In this document: positions 29,901 through 41,900 of the stretch, piece after piece
Layout: every line of letters begins with the position of its first letter
Position numbering within the stretch: the first letter of the stretch is position 1
DNA from: Mucilaginibacter sp. MD40
Lineage (GTDB): Bacteria; Bacteroidota; Bacteroidia; Sphingobacteriales; Sphingobacteriaceae
Reading direction: 5' to 3'
Length of the DNA stretch: 64,000 nucleotides
NCBI RefSeq assembly: GCF_002288635.1
Contig: NZ_NRSW01000001.1
Coordinates: 3,429,852-3,493,851, forward strand
The notes under the pieces: model-generated
The model's database searches: none
What the model was told of the DNA's origin: nothing
What the model saw: the letters and a program-made list of their open reading frames with translations, nothing else
Made by a program: the position numbers and the translations under genes

Positions 29901-30326
29901 TACTGCGGAAGCTTGTTGCTGAACCTTTCTTTCAAACAAAATGATCTTACCGTTTTCCTGCTGATATTGAAGACCGGTATTTTGAAGAAGAATATCAAGC
30001 GCCTCTGCCACGGTATGTTTACCCGCAGGCAGGGAAACCTGCTGGTAAGGCGCAATCTTATTTGACGGATAAAATATACTTACGCCTGAGGCATCCTGTA
30101 GCTTCTGCAAGGCAGCCTTGAGGCTGATATTTTGAACAGACAGGGTTATTTTCGCATCGGTAACAGACTGGCCAGAGCTGCGACCCGAGGCAAGCACCTG
30201 TAAACTAATCATTAAAGCAGTGGCACAAAAAAAACTTAATCTCATGATAAAGAGCAGTTTACTTTTTAAATATCTATTGGGAAGGGTACAGAACATCCCC
30301 TTTGCAAAAGCAGTGTTTTTTTGCAT
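26934..30326 (-). CDS. STN-domain SusC/RagA TonB-dependent transporter
   Basis: The product has 1130 residues. After the leader (MRLSFFCATALMISLQVLASG) comes an STN (secretin/TonB N-terminal) domain, about residues 58-130, with ITLSVQNISLKAALQKLQ and HTVAEALDILLQNTGLQYQQ. This is the transducer-type module that talks to FecR. A carboxypeptidase-D-like domain follows (VTGIVTDDNRQPLPGVTVRV). Next come the plug (VQVIAYGTTTRRDNTGAVSS, GAGVGGVSSAGFLPLYIIDG, RIDVLKDADATAIYGSRGSNG) and the barrel ending VVIGLNCSL. It forms the outer-membrane channel with SusD. Ligand binding would signal via FecR to the ECF sigma factor encoded upstream. The leader between fecR and this gene carries a rightward terminator (see 30369). 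Confidence 0.95.
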   Translation of the reverse strand: MQKNTAFAKGMFCTLPNRYLKSKLLFIMRLSFFCATALMISLQVLASGRSSGQSVTDAKITLSVQNISLKAALQKLQDASGVSIFYPSNKIAPYQQVSLPAGKHTVAEALDILLQNTGLQYQQENGKIILFERKVQQQASAVAQQTRRVTGIVTDDNRQPLPGVTVRVKNNNSTSTATDANGHFHIDLAEGEDVLIFNFIGFKTQEISVKGKTSIEVQLLPATGSLDEVQVIAYGTTTRRDNTGAVSSITSRELGKQTVDNPLTALQGRLPGVQITQDNGLPGSGVRTSIRGAGVGGVSSAGFLPLYIIDGVPFTLFNGGVPATDNLNAYGTSGANGGVSPFSMIAPEDIERIDVLKDADATAIYGSRGSNGVILITTKKGRAGRTTVNINAYTGTSKINHYIPMMGIDDYLNMRKSAFAYANVTPNAQNAPDLVTWSQTDNTDWQKYFLGHTAHTSNINSSVSGGDALNNFLFTSTYRKQGTVYGSNYGATTFSGRMNAGHKSANGRFSIDGAVNYSYMGTTLPTTDLASLYNLPPNYPIYNPDGSKNWTLTSPLSYYQLNTKAQTTNLITNINLSYKLATGLTARANLGYTLTRLKQQQANPASAQSPNNFSNSTLAYTDNDNSNYIIEPQLEYLKQIGKGRLQALLGGTFQQTRATGLYLTGSGYANESLIYSLMAAGTVTTNYTNNSTYKYTAAFGRLNYNWEDKYIIDGTFRRDGSSRFGQNNRFGNFGALGASWIFTQENFMKDQHILSFGKLRSSYGITGNDQIPDYQYYSLYAVAGNNYSYSGSPVLYPTNVANPDLKWETTKKLDVALELGFIHDRILLKADYYRNRTSNPLNYVPLPSQTGTTSYLGNLDATIQNKGWEFELNTVNVTNKSFRWNTSFNLTIRRNKLIAFKGLATSTYANSYIIGQPTDINFLYHYTGPDPKTGQPTFQDKNNDGAITFPTDRYVAPYGNPYYGGITNSFSYKGFQLDFTFQYNHRNGYKNGTLSTNFAPFGSNITNQSMAILDRWTQPGSTGFFPAASVSSNPLYSPLYSSDYNWGDASYIKLKTASLSYALPKQWLNRIHVAAASVYVQGQNLYTWAKQKYTYDPETTLPGTGQGLGTGQFMALPQLRTVVIGLNCSL

Positions 30327-30368
30327 TATTTGTGTAGTTTAAAAATGTTTAGAGAATATTTTTTTACC

Positions 30369-30407
30369 AACTCCTCATTGCTTACCAGGGCCGGAGGAGT
30401 TTTTTTT
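30369..30407 (+). terminator. Rightward intrinsic terminator in the susC leader
   Basis: On the plus strand AACTCCTC (30369-30376) pairs with GAGGAGTT (30394-30401) across a 17-base loop, directly followed by a run of T to 30407. No plus-strand gene ends here; both flanking genes (susC, fecR) are on the minus strand, where the hairpin has no T-run. It therefore would terminate a short RNA antisense to the susC 5' region. A second small stem (CCGGCT/AGCCGG) lies about 10 bases further on. Confidence 0.65.
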
Positions 30408-30499
30408 ATTATCTGCCGGCTTCCAGCCGGTTAGATATTGGGTATCGCATTTTAATTGGGGTAAATTTTCAGCATAGTTAATTAGGGGTTAAGGGTTTA

Positions 30500-31471
30500 T
30501 TATGAACAACCATTACCATCAATGGTAATTTTGTTGCCGTTAGTTAAGTAATTAGTTCCCATGGTTTGTGAAATAATCTGCAAAACCTGCTCAAGCGGTT
30601 CAGTGCCGGTAAACCGGCCAGTAATAAGGCAATTTTTAACCGCCGGGTTTTTAAATTCTATTTCAACGCCATATCGCCTGCTCAGCCGCTCCGCGAGCTG
30701 CCCATAAGGCATATCAGAAAATTGCATATCTGTGTTGGCCCATTCAACAAGGCCAATAGCCCGCACCACCTGGGGCGTCATGGATTTTACGGCAGGCGAG
30801 TATACCAGCTGCTGGTTAGGCGTTAAAATGCTTAGCTTGTGTAAGGCTTTGTCCATTACACTTACTTTGCCTCTTGTAACAGAAACGGCAACAGCTTTAC
30901 CGGGTAAAGCCTTAATGTTAAATGAAGTACCCAACACGGTGGTAATTAAATTACCGGTATGCACTACAAACGGATGATCTTGCTGGTGCCTAACATCAAA
31001 ATAAGCCTCGCCGCTGAGCTGTAATTCGCGAGTGTGGCCATTATAGGAATAACTTAAAGTACTGCCTTGCCGCAAAACCACTACGCTGCTATCCGGCAAA
31101 TACACATACCTGTTCTCGTTAAGGTTTTGCGGAGCCGAAAAATGTACGGCGGCAACCTTACGGTTCACTGCTTTATTATTAAAAAAATAATAACCGCCGG
31201 TAAATAATATCAGGCCCATCGCCAAAGCCGCAACCACTTTACGGTATGGCTTGTTGCGCTGAGCAGGTATTTGGTTATGACGTATATGCTGATGTAATTT
31301 ATTAAGCATCCGCTTTTTTACCTCAGCCTGTTCGTTTGGCAAACCATCGGGCCAGTAAACGTCCTGATCGTTTTGCTGCCTGTACCAGGTATTCAGTTTC
31401 TCCTGTTCGGCCTCGCTGGCCGTTTCGGAAAAAACTTTACTGATCAGGTCTTGTATTTCTTCTTTGTCCAC
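30500..31471 (-). CDS. FecR-family anti-sigma factor
   Basis: The product has 323 residues and starts with GTG; an in-frame TAA immediately precedes it, so the start cannot lie further upstream. The N-terminal cytoplasmic region (IQDLISKVFSETASEAEQEKL, TWYRQQND) binds sigma. One membrane span is at about residues 81-98 (VVAALAMGLILFTGGYYFF). The periplasmic FecR domain shows VYLPDSSVVVLRQGSTLSYS, ELQLSGEAYFDVRH and VLGTSFNIKAL. The C-terminal DUF4974 region includes LAERLSRRYGVEIEFKN and ITGRFTGTEPLEQVLQII, which contacts the STN domain of the SusC. It holds the ECF sigma factor inactive until the SusC senses ligand. It lies 121 bases after the sigma gene. Confidence 0.94.
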   Translation of the reverse strand: MDKEEIQDLISKVFSETASEAEQEKLNTWYRQQNDQDVYWPDGLPNEQAEVKKRMLNKLHQHIRHNQIPAQRNKPYRKVVAALAMGLILFTGGYYFFNNKAVNRKVAAVHFSAPQNLNENRYVYLPDSSVVVLRQGSTLSYSYNGHTRELQLSGEAYFDVRHQQDHPFVVHTGNLITTVLGTSFNIKALPGKAVAVSVTRGKVSVMDKALHKLSILTPNQQLVYSPAVKSMTPQVVRAIGLVEWANTDMQFSDMPYGQLAERLSRRYGVEIEFKNPAVKNCLITGRFTGTEPLEQVLQIISQTMGTNYLTNGNKITIDGNGCS

Positions 31472-31592
31472 TTAAAAAATTGGTGCTTTTAAATGACAGT
31501 GACATGAAACCCTGGTTTACCCTTAGTCTTCAATAAAAAAATGTAAAAAAATAAATGGAAGTACTTCGTGAAATACCGGCGGGAAGTAATGC

Positions 31593-32174
31593 TTATTTAA
31601 AAAGCCAATAAGGGAGTATAAGAGCGAGTAATAAACCGGCCTGACGCAAAGAGTATTTAATAAATTTAAGCGCTTTGGTAAGATGCGCTTCTACTGTTTT
31701 TTCGGCAACATTAAGTTCGCGGGCAATTTCACGGATATTCATGCCCTCATAACGGCTATACCTGAATACAAGGCGGCATTTTTCAGGCAATTGCTCCACT
31801 AAGCCATTAAGGTGGTCTTCTAAGAAACGGGCATATATTCGCTCATCATCAAAATCGCGTTCTCCATGCAACTGGTAAACTTCGTTTACCAGTTCCGCTT
31901 TACGTTTTTGGCGATAAAGCTCCCTGAACACGCTGTATTTTACCGCCGTTGCAAGATAATTGGGAAGAGAATTTATGGATAGGTTTTCGCGCCGATCCCA
32001 CAGGTTAATAAATACCTGCTGTACCACTTCTTCGGCCGCGTTTTTGTCTTTTAAATGATTATAAGCAATGGCAAGCATTTTTTGCCAGTAGCGTTCGTAA
32101 ATTTCGGTAATAGCATCCTCACTCCCATTCTTGAGGGATTTAATTAACTGCCATTCACTTAAATTTATTACCAC
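31593..32174 (-). CDS. ECF RNA polymerase sigma factor
   Basis: The product has 193 residues with a GTG start at 32174 (stop codon four codons upstream, no ATG nearby). Region 2 is ITEIYERYWQKMLAIAYNHLKD and NAAEEVVQQVFINLWDRR. Region 4 is LPEKCRLVFRYSRYEGMNIREI and LNVAEKTVEAHLTKALKFIKY. The C-terminus is unusually hydrophobic (AGLLLALILPYWLF), a tail seen in many Bacteroidota sigma-70 paralogues. It pairs with FecR downstream and would direct RNA polymerase to the susCD promoter in this operon. The upstream neighbour (GDPD-phosphatase) ends 88 bases before it. Confidence 0.94.
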   Translation of the reverse strand: MVINLSEWQLIKSLKNGSEDAITEIYERYWQKMLAIAYNHLKDKNAAEEVVQQVFINLWDRRENLSINSLPNYLATAVKYSVFRELYRQKRKAELVNEVYQLHGERDFDDERIYARFLEDHLNGLVEQLPEKCRLVFRYSRYEGMNIREIARELNVAEKTVEAHLTKALKFIKYSLRQAGLLLALILPYWLFK

Positions 32175-32262
32175 TCTGCTTAATTACGCATGGGCAATAT
32201 ATAAATTTTCAACAGGTTTACAATATTTTAATACCAGGTATAGCTACAAATAATAAACCGTA

Positions 32263-34098
32263 TTATTTAAAAAGAGCCTTTATTTTATTGAATATTTCGC
32301 TATTACTGTATACTCCACGAAAATCAAGTGAGTGCGGACCATAGGCAAATACCGGCACCGGGGTACCCGTGTGGTCATTGGTGCTAAAATCGCCCCACAC
32401 ATACCCTTTACTGATATCGCCATCCAGCAAAGTTAAACCTCCTGTTTCATGGTCGGCAGTAACAATTACCAGTGTTTCGCCATCTTCGTCGGCAAATTTG
32501 AGGGCGTTGCCTACAACACGGTCAAAATCGGCGTTTTCAGTGATCACCTGCTGAAGGTTATTGGCATGGCCGCCATGGTCTATCTGCGAACCTTCTACCA
32601 TCATAAAAAAACCTTTGGGAGCGCCTTTAAAAGCTTTAGTTACTTTATTGAATGCCAGCGGCAAATAATCGCCCCTGCCCTGCATTTTTGGCCGGATTAC
32701 ACTATCATCCATCAGCGCCAATATTTTGGGTGCCGGGGTTGCTAAAAAATCATCAAAATTACGAATAACGGTGTAACCACGTTTTTTCATTTTGTCGATA
32801 GTGGTTTCGCCACCAACCGGCTGATTAAATTCTTTATAACCGGAACCCAGGAAAATATCAACCGGCGATGAGGTGATCTGCGCCGCGATAGCGCCCCAGT
32901 GGCTGCGTTCTTTATCATGCGCGTAAAATGCCGCGGGTGTAGCATCGGTAAGTTCGCAGGCTACGATATCAGCTGTTTTCTTGCCTGCCGCGGCACTGTA
33001 GTCGGCCAGTGATTTTAACGGCCGCCCCTCTGGGTCAACACCTACTGCCCTGTCATCTGTCTTTTGGCCCGAGGCAAAAGCAGTAGCCCCCGCCGCCGAA
33101 TCGGTAATATAAGCATCGGCTGAATTGGTTACGGAGAAACCAATATTCAGCATTTTAAAGATGTTGAGCTGACCATGATTAGCCGTGTAAGTAGCGTATA
33201 TCTGCGACAAACCCATCCCATCGCCGATGCATAAAATAATGTTCTTTACTTTTTTCACAGCGCCATCGGCCCGGTAAGTGGGCTGGTAAACCTGATAAGT
33301 AGCGGTCGATATATATTCGTCAGCAGGTTTTTTGTTCAGGAAATCGCCAAGCTCTTCAACCTTGTCTGTACCAATAACATCAACGCCCAAGCGTATCAAT
33401 GCCAGCCAGCTGCTTTTGGTATCCGGCGTTTCCCAGAAACGGATCCTTTTACCTGCCTGGTGCACACTGTCTATACCAGCTTTCACCCTTGCAATTTCAT
33501 CCCTGTTTAGTACACCTTTGCCATTCCACCGCACATACTTGCTGAACGGGTAGCTTACCTGGCCAACTTTAGCCCATTGAGCAGGAGTAAAACCATCCAT
33601 ATGGTCAACATCAAATAACATCCAGGCTGGGTAACCGGTCATTTCCGCGGGCTTAGGCACAGCCCCCGTCATGATGATGGAAAGCCTTCCCGGATGGCCC
33701 TCGTAATTCAGATATTGTTCAAGCGGGGCCAGTTCCTTTATCACCAGTGGCAATACAGCCGCTGCATTTTCTTTTATTTCTAAAAGCAGTGTTAAACGAC
33801 GTTTGGTATCCTGCTGAAACTTTTGGGCTAATGGCTCAAGGTATAAAGCCTTCAACGTCCGTTTCAGATCTATTTCTTGTTTGGTATGCGCCACTATTAG
33901 TTGCCCGTCAACAGCAAAGCAGTCCGCCTCTATGGAACCGAACCCCTTTTCATAGGCACGGAAAAACGGTATGCTATTTTTATAATCGTTATGTGAGTGA
34001 GCATCAGCAACCGTATAGTTCCTGTTTTGGGCGTTACTATTAATGGCTGTGAGTAAGCCTAATGTAGTTAAAGTAAATAGTGTGATGATCTTATTCAT
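32263..34098 (-). CDS. Fused GDPD-like phosphodiesterase and PhoA-type alkaline phosphatase
   Basis: This is a 611-residue exported protein (signal MNKIITLFTLTTLGLLTAINSNA). Residues about 28-260 resemble a PLC-like/GDPD TIM barrel: ADAHSHNDYKNSIPFF, FGSIEADCFAVDGQLIVAHT and TLLLEIKENA. The rest is an alkaline phosphatase: IILCIGDGMGLSQ (metal Asp), ITDSAAGATAFASGQKT with S334 as phosphorylated Ser, VEGSQIDHGGHANN and VTADHETGGLTL as metal ligands. The two activities together would split a phosphodiester and then release inorganic phosphate. It reads in the same direction as the ECF sigma operon 88 bases downstream, possibly co-transcribed. The barrel may be only a binding domain if its acidic metal site is degenerate. 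Confidence 0.88.
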   Translation of the reverse strand: MNKIITLFTLTTLGLLTAINSNAQNRNYTVADAHSHNDYKNSIPFFRAYEKGFGSIEADCFAVDGQLIVAHTKQEIDLKRTLKALYLEPLAQKFQQDTKRRLTLLLEIKENAAAVLPLVIKELAPLEQYLNYEGHPGRLSIIMTGAVPKPAEMTGYPAWMLFDVDHMDGFTPAQWAKVGQVSYPFSKYVRWNGKGVLNRDEIARVKAGIDSVHQAGKRIRFWETPDTKSSWLALIRLGVDVIGTDKVEELGDFLNKKPADEYISTATYQVYQPTYRADGAVKKVKNIILCIGDGMGLSQIYATYTANHGQLNIFKMLNIGFSVTNSADAYITDSAAGATAFASGQKTDDRAVGVDPEGRPLKSLADYSAAAGKKTADIVACELTDATPAAFYAHDKERSHWGAIAAQITSSPVDIFLGSGYKEFNQPVGGETTIDKMKKRGYTVIRNFDDFLATPAPKILALMDDSVIRPKMQGRGDYLPLAFNKVTKAFKGAPKGFFMMVEGSQIDHGGHANNLQQVITENADFDRVVGNALKFADEDGETLVIVTADHETGGLTLLDGDISKGYVWGDFSTNDHTGTPVPVFAYGPHSLDFRGVYSNSEIFNKIKALFK

Positions 34099-34265
34099 AT
34101 TAATGTAGCAACCCTATGTTATATAAGTAAATGCCCTGCCATTGGGCCGTTTAAAGAAAGGCCAAAATAAACTGGGCTGTGTTAAGTTAAATTTAAAAAC
34201 AGATTAACCCTTTAGTATAAACGGGTATAAAAATAATGGTTAGGGCATTATCAGATGCAACCATA

Positions 34266-34300
34266 AAACAAGAAAGGCCGCTACGCGGCCCTTCTTGTTT
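34266..34300 (-). terminator. Terminator downstream of the GH2 gene
   Basis: A long inverted repeat (AAACAAGAA / TTCTTGTTT enclosing GGCCGC-TAC-GCGGCC, one mismatch between) lies 15 bases after the GH2 stop. The minus strand then reads T-rich. It is nearly symmetrical and separates the GH2 gene from the phosphatase gene. Confidence 0.8.
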
Positions 34301-34315
34301 ATAAAGGTGTTGATT

Positions 34316-37498
<3,183 letters not shown>

Positions 37499-37532
37499 TT
37501 AGTAGCACCTATTTATGCCTGTTAGTTGCAGG

Positions 37533-37540
37533 CAAATTTA
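37533..37540 (-). promoter_or_regulatory. Candidate -7 promoter element for the GH2 gene
   Basis: TAAATTTG on the minus strand fits TAnnTTTG exactly, 43 bases before the GH2 ATG. No clear -33 TTTG lies at the right distance. Confidence 0.3.
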
Positions 37541-37640
37541 ACATACTACTCCTATCGTATTTGTTGACACTGTGTGCATTTAAATTGCCCTTACGTACAC
37601 CGGTAGTAACATTTTAGTTACTTTTTACTTTAGCAGCCTG

Positions 37641-38942
37641 CTAATACCTACGCACTACCCAATTGCCCACACTATCGCCCTGAACAAGGCCTTTCTCAAT
37701 AGCATCGGCAAAGTGTATACCACCATAGAACCTTGATACGGCTGCTTCTTTAGCCGCTTGTTTAAACGAGCTGTAGCTACGTGGTGGTATGCCGTATGAA
37801 GCTTCGACATTATCAGTATAATGGAAATTATCGCCCAGGAAATGCGTTAGAATAACGGCTGATGTAGCTGATACTACCGAGTGCCCACTCAGGTATTCGG
37901 GGAATGGTGGTGTTTGCAGAAACGGTTTCCAACCGGCATCAATGTATTTCCTTACCGCGGTTTCGGGGCGTATGCGGTTAGTTTTAAATTTGTTATCCCA
38001 GCAGGAAATAAAGCCATCCATCAACCCTATAGAAACCAACGTGTGTACCTGTAAGGCTTTAGCAAAACCTGTTTTTTGCTTATTGCATGCAACAGAAGTT
38101 ATACCCAGCCAGTGCGCGCCCGGCGATATTTTCTTTAACCCTACCATTAAATGCCCTGTAGTTTGCACGGCAAAGGGATTACAATCCCAAAAATTGGCAA
38201 TGTTCTTTTCCTCGGCAGACAAATCACTGGCTCCCTTATGATAATTATCAAGCAAGAGCTTATAAAAAACCGATTTTTTATTGGTAGAGAAAGGTATAGG
38301 CAATGTACCAAAGAATTGCCCGGCAGAATCTAAAGTAAGCGGCCGTATAGTATTAAAGTATGGCTCAACAGGCGCCATGTAAGATGGCGGCGTAGGATCC
38401 CATGAGCCATCGGTATTAGCCGGTGTATAACGTTTGTAATTACTAATACGATTATACTTATCAGACTTTGCATAAGCCAGTATAGCTTTGCTTATGTACC
38501 CGGCATACTCGTCAGACTGGCGGGCTGCATCATCACCTAAACCTAAGTTTTTACAGGAGTCGATAAATCTTTTTTCCGCATCTTTTAAAAGGTAGCCCGA
38601 CGGTTGCAGCGTTTCTGCTGTTTTGTACATGGCTAAAACTGCACTTACATCAGTGTTATAGCCTGTTATCAGCCGAGGCGCCTTAATTAAAGGATATTGG
38701 TTAAGCACGCCGGCCATAGGTTTTAAGCCGGTTTTATTTTGTGATAACACCTCATAACCTGACAGGCATGCATACGAATAAAACCGTGCTGCCAGTGGTG
38801 GGTTGGTAACATCATGTACCATCACAGCTGTAAACTGATGGATCACCCTTGCCACATCGCGCTCTGTTAAATTCAGATTTTGCTTGTTGCGGCAAGCACC
38901 TAACGCTACTATGCAGCATAGCAATAGTATAACTCGTTTCAT
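37641..38942 (-). CDS. Vanadium-dependent haloperoxidase/PAP2-superfamily lipoprotein
   Basis: This 433-residue lipoprotein (MKRVILLLCCIVALGAC, acylated Cys 17) is exported. The C-terminal third carries the three vanadate/phosphate-binding motifs of the superfamily: K318-x6-R325-P326 (KFKTNRIRP), SGHS with H354, and SRFYGGIH with R404 and H410. All key residues are present, so either haloperoxidase or acid-phosphatase chemistry is possible; sequence alone does not decide. The all-helical N-terminal half (VARVIHQFTAVMVHDV, YSYACLSGYEVL) matches Bacteroidota members. Its ATG overlaps the FG-GAP gene stop as TAATG, so translation is probably coupled. It ends the susC > susD > FG-GAP series. Confidence 0.85.
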   Translation of the reverse strand: MKRVILLLCCIVALGACRNKQNLNLTERDVARVIHQFTAVMVHDVTNPPLAARFYSYACLSGYEVLSQNKTGLKPMAGVLNQYPLIKAPRLITGYNTDVSAVLAMYKTAETLQPSGYLLKDAEKRFIDSCKNLGLGDDAARQSDEYAGYISKAILAYAKSDKYNRISNYKRYTPANTDGSWDPTPPSYMAPVEPYFNTIRPLTLDSAGQFFGTLPIPFSTNKKSVFYKLLLDNYHKGASDLSAEEKNIANFWDCNPFAVQTTGHLMVGLKKISPGAHWLGITSVACNKQKTGFAKALQVHTLVSIGLMDGFISCWDNKFKTNRIRPETAVRKYIDAGWKPFLQTPPFPEYLSGHSVVSATSAVILTHFLGDNFHYTDNVEASYGIPPRSYSSFKQAAKEAAVSRFYGGIHFADAIEKGLVQGDSVGNWVVRRY

Positions 38943-41900
38943 TATTTTACTTGTTTGTAAGCGACAACACCTTTTCCGTTAACGCCGAAGAGTAACTCAT
39001 TATTCAGCTCGATCACACTCCTGATATCGCCTTTTAAATTAAACCCAGAATGTACCTGATCTACATAGTTAAACCCACCTCTATCTGCTTCAAGTAAAAC
39101 GCCGTAGTTCGCGTCGTATTTACCAAAGTGTATACGCTCCTTTGAGATATTTCCGCATAAAAGCACGCCCGGCTTATTATTCATATTAAAGGTGCTGATG
39201 GTATATACCGGCGAGTATTGCGCCTGTGCAGGAAGACTGATCTTACTTAAATACCCCTGCTTGTTACTCATAAAACAGCTTGTTTCGAGGCAATTTGCCG
39301 TTAAATGACCAGCACTCTTTAATTCGTCAGGAGTAAAAATATCATTGATGGTTACATCGGCATAGCTTTTATAATCGGGGTAACGCGCGCGCATTTTACT
39401 CAACTGGTCAAGCAGTTCATCGCGGGTTACACAAGGGTAACTTTTATGCTGTATGTAAAAACATAAAACAGGGTCAACAGAACCATTATCATCAAAATCC
39501 TTGTAATACATTTCGGCAGGCTCCTTATCAGATGCCTTGCATTGCGAATTGGTGCCCAGGTTACCCACAAACAAATCCGGGTGGCCATCATGGTTAAAGT
39601 CGGCCACGGTGAGCACATTCCACCAGCCGCGGTAATCCTTATCTAAATATTTGCTGGTTTGGTTAACCAGTTTGTTGCCGGTATTGATCAATACGGTAAC
39701 CGGCATCCATTCGCCTACTACTACCAGATCGGGCTTGCCATCGGCGTTCATATCTGCAAAAGCGGCATCGGTTACCATTCCAATTTTGCCAAGGCCGGCA
39801 TTATAAGTATTGGTTTGATCAATAAAGTGCCCCTTTGTATCATTAATAAGCACATAGCTCCTTGGTGTTTCAGGGTATCTGCCGGGTATAACGCGGCCGC
39901 CAACAAACAGGTCGGCATAGCCATCGCCGTTGATATCTGCCGCTTTAATGCAGCCTTTACTTACCAGCATACGGGGCAATGCGTTAGCCGCTAATGTGAG
40001 GTGCCCTTTGCCATCGTTCAGATACAAACGGTCCTGTAGCTTAGGGTCATCCGGAGCAAGGTCTCCATACCCACCGGTGGCCACATACAGGTCTGGTTTA
40101 CCGTCTTTATTGGCATCAAAAAATATAGCGGAAGCATCTGTAAGTCCTTTAGTATCCTTAAAAGCAGCTTGTGGTGATAACTTAAACTGGTGGTTAGCCT
40201 GTTGTAAATACAACGTACCTTCCGTGCCATGATCGGCGCCAATATACAGGTCTTCGAGGCCGTCACCATTGATATCAGCCTTTGCCATACAAGGCCCCGA
40301 AAAGGAGAGCGGATTAACCAGCAACGGCTGCCTTTTATAATCGTTTACATCCGCACCAACGTAATTCAACTTTACAGGCGACTCTGCCGGCTTAAACAAA
40401 GGTTGCACAGTGTTTGAAGGCTGAACAGACTGACCAGCGTTTTTTTCCTCAAAAACAACTTGGCCGTTCGCCTTTACATTTTTCAATACCTGCACCCCAC
40501 CGCGTTGCCATATCACTTTTACAGAATCAATAGTACCCGCTTTCCCTACACCAAAATTCAATATCGGCGAAACGCTGGATTGGTAGCCCCTTGCAGGCAT
40601 CTGCTCCTGGTACTGGTGGTTAGGCCCGCAATAAATAAAAACCTTTGCACCTATGCCCTGTGTATTTTTGCCTGCCCCTTTTAAATTTACTTTTATGTAA
40701 TGATTATTGCTTATCCCTGAGCTTTGGTTGTGGTATATAAACGCAGGTTTGTTGATGTTGTTCACCACCATATCCAGGTAGCCATCATTATCCAGATCGG
40801 CAAAGGCGGCGCCATTACTGTTTGAGGGTTGCGAAATACCCCATGAGGCACTCACATTGCTAAAGCTGCTCCCGTTATTATTCTTAAAGAAATAACTTTT
40901 TATGTCTGATACCGGTATCTGTTTTACCAGGTTAAGCAGATCTTCCCGCACCACCTTACGGTTCATCAACTGATCTCCTGCAAATTTCAGGAAATCCATA
41001 TTGGTGTAGTCGCGGGTGTAGCCGTTGGTAACAAACAGGTCTTTCCAGCCATCATTATCGTAGTCGGCAAAAAGCGGCGACCAACTCCAGTCGGTATTAG
41101 AGATGCCTAATTGCTGCCCGATCTCGCTAAAAGTGCCGTTACCATTGTTCAGTTGCAGCATATTACGCATATACTGGTAGTAAAACCCCGACCGGATATT
41201 CAGGTCAAACGCCTCGTAGTTATCAGCGCCGAACAACAGTTTCTGGCGATGATTATCTTCGGGCAGCATATCCAGCGTGTAGATATCAGGTAAGAGGTCG
41301 TTATTGATATCCGCGATATCATTCCCCATAGAGTAAAAAGAGGTATGCCCTATTTGCTGTGGTAGCTCATCTTTAAATTTTCCGTTCCCTTTGTTTATAT
41401 ACAAACGGTCGGGCACGTTGTAATCATTAGAAATATAGATATCAGGTAAACCATCACCGTTAATGTCTGAAATACCTGCGGCTAAACCATAGGATAGTGT
41501 GGTATTGATAATGCCCGATCCTTTGGTAACGTCAGTAAAATGGTCGTTATCGTTTTTAAGTAAGCGTATGCCTGATGCCGCATCCTCCTTTGCCATCAAG
41601 CCTGCAACGGTAGTCATATCCGCTACGTTTAGCCTTTCGGGGTTATGGTTAACCATCAGCAGGTCCAGGTCGCCATCGCGGTCATAGTCAAAAAAGTAGG
41701 CTTGGGTAGCGTATGAGGGGGCGTTAAGGCCATAATCGGCGGCCATATCTTTAAAATGCGGAACACCCTGCGCGTCATTCCCCTGGTTAATGAACAGCTG
41801 AGGCACTCGCTTTTCGGCACGTACGTGGCCGGAGTAACTCAAAAATATATCCAGTTTACCATCCCCGTTAATATCTACCAGTGTCACCCCTGTTTTCCAG

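Noticed and set aside
30416..30431. Small CCGGCT/AGCCGG hairpin after fecR as a terminator
   Set aside because: Short stem and no T-run on the minus strand, so not a credible intrinsic terminator for fecR.
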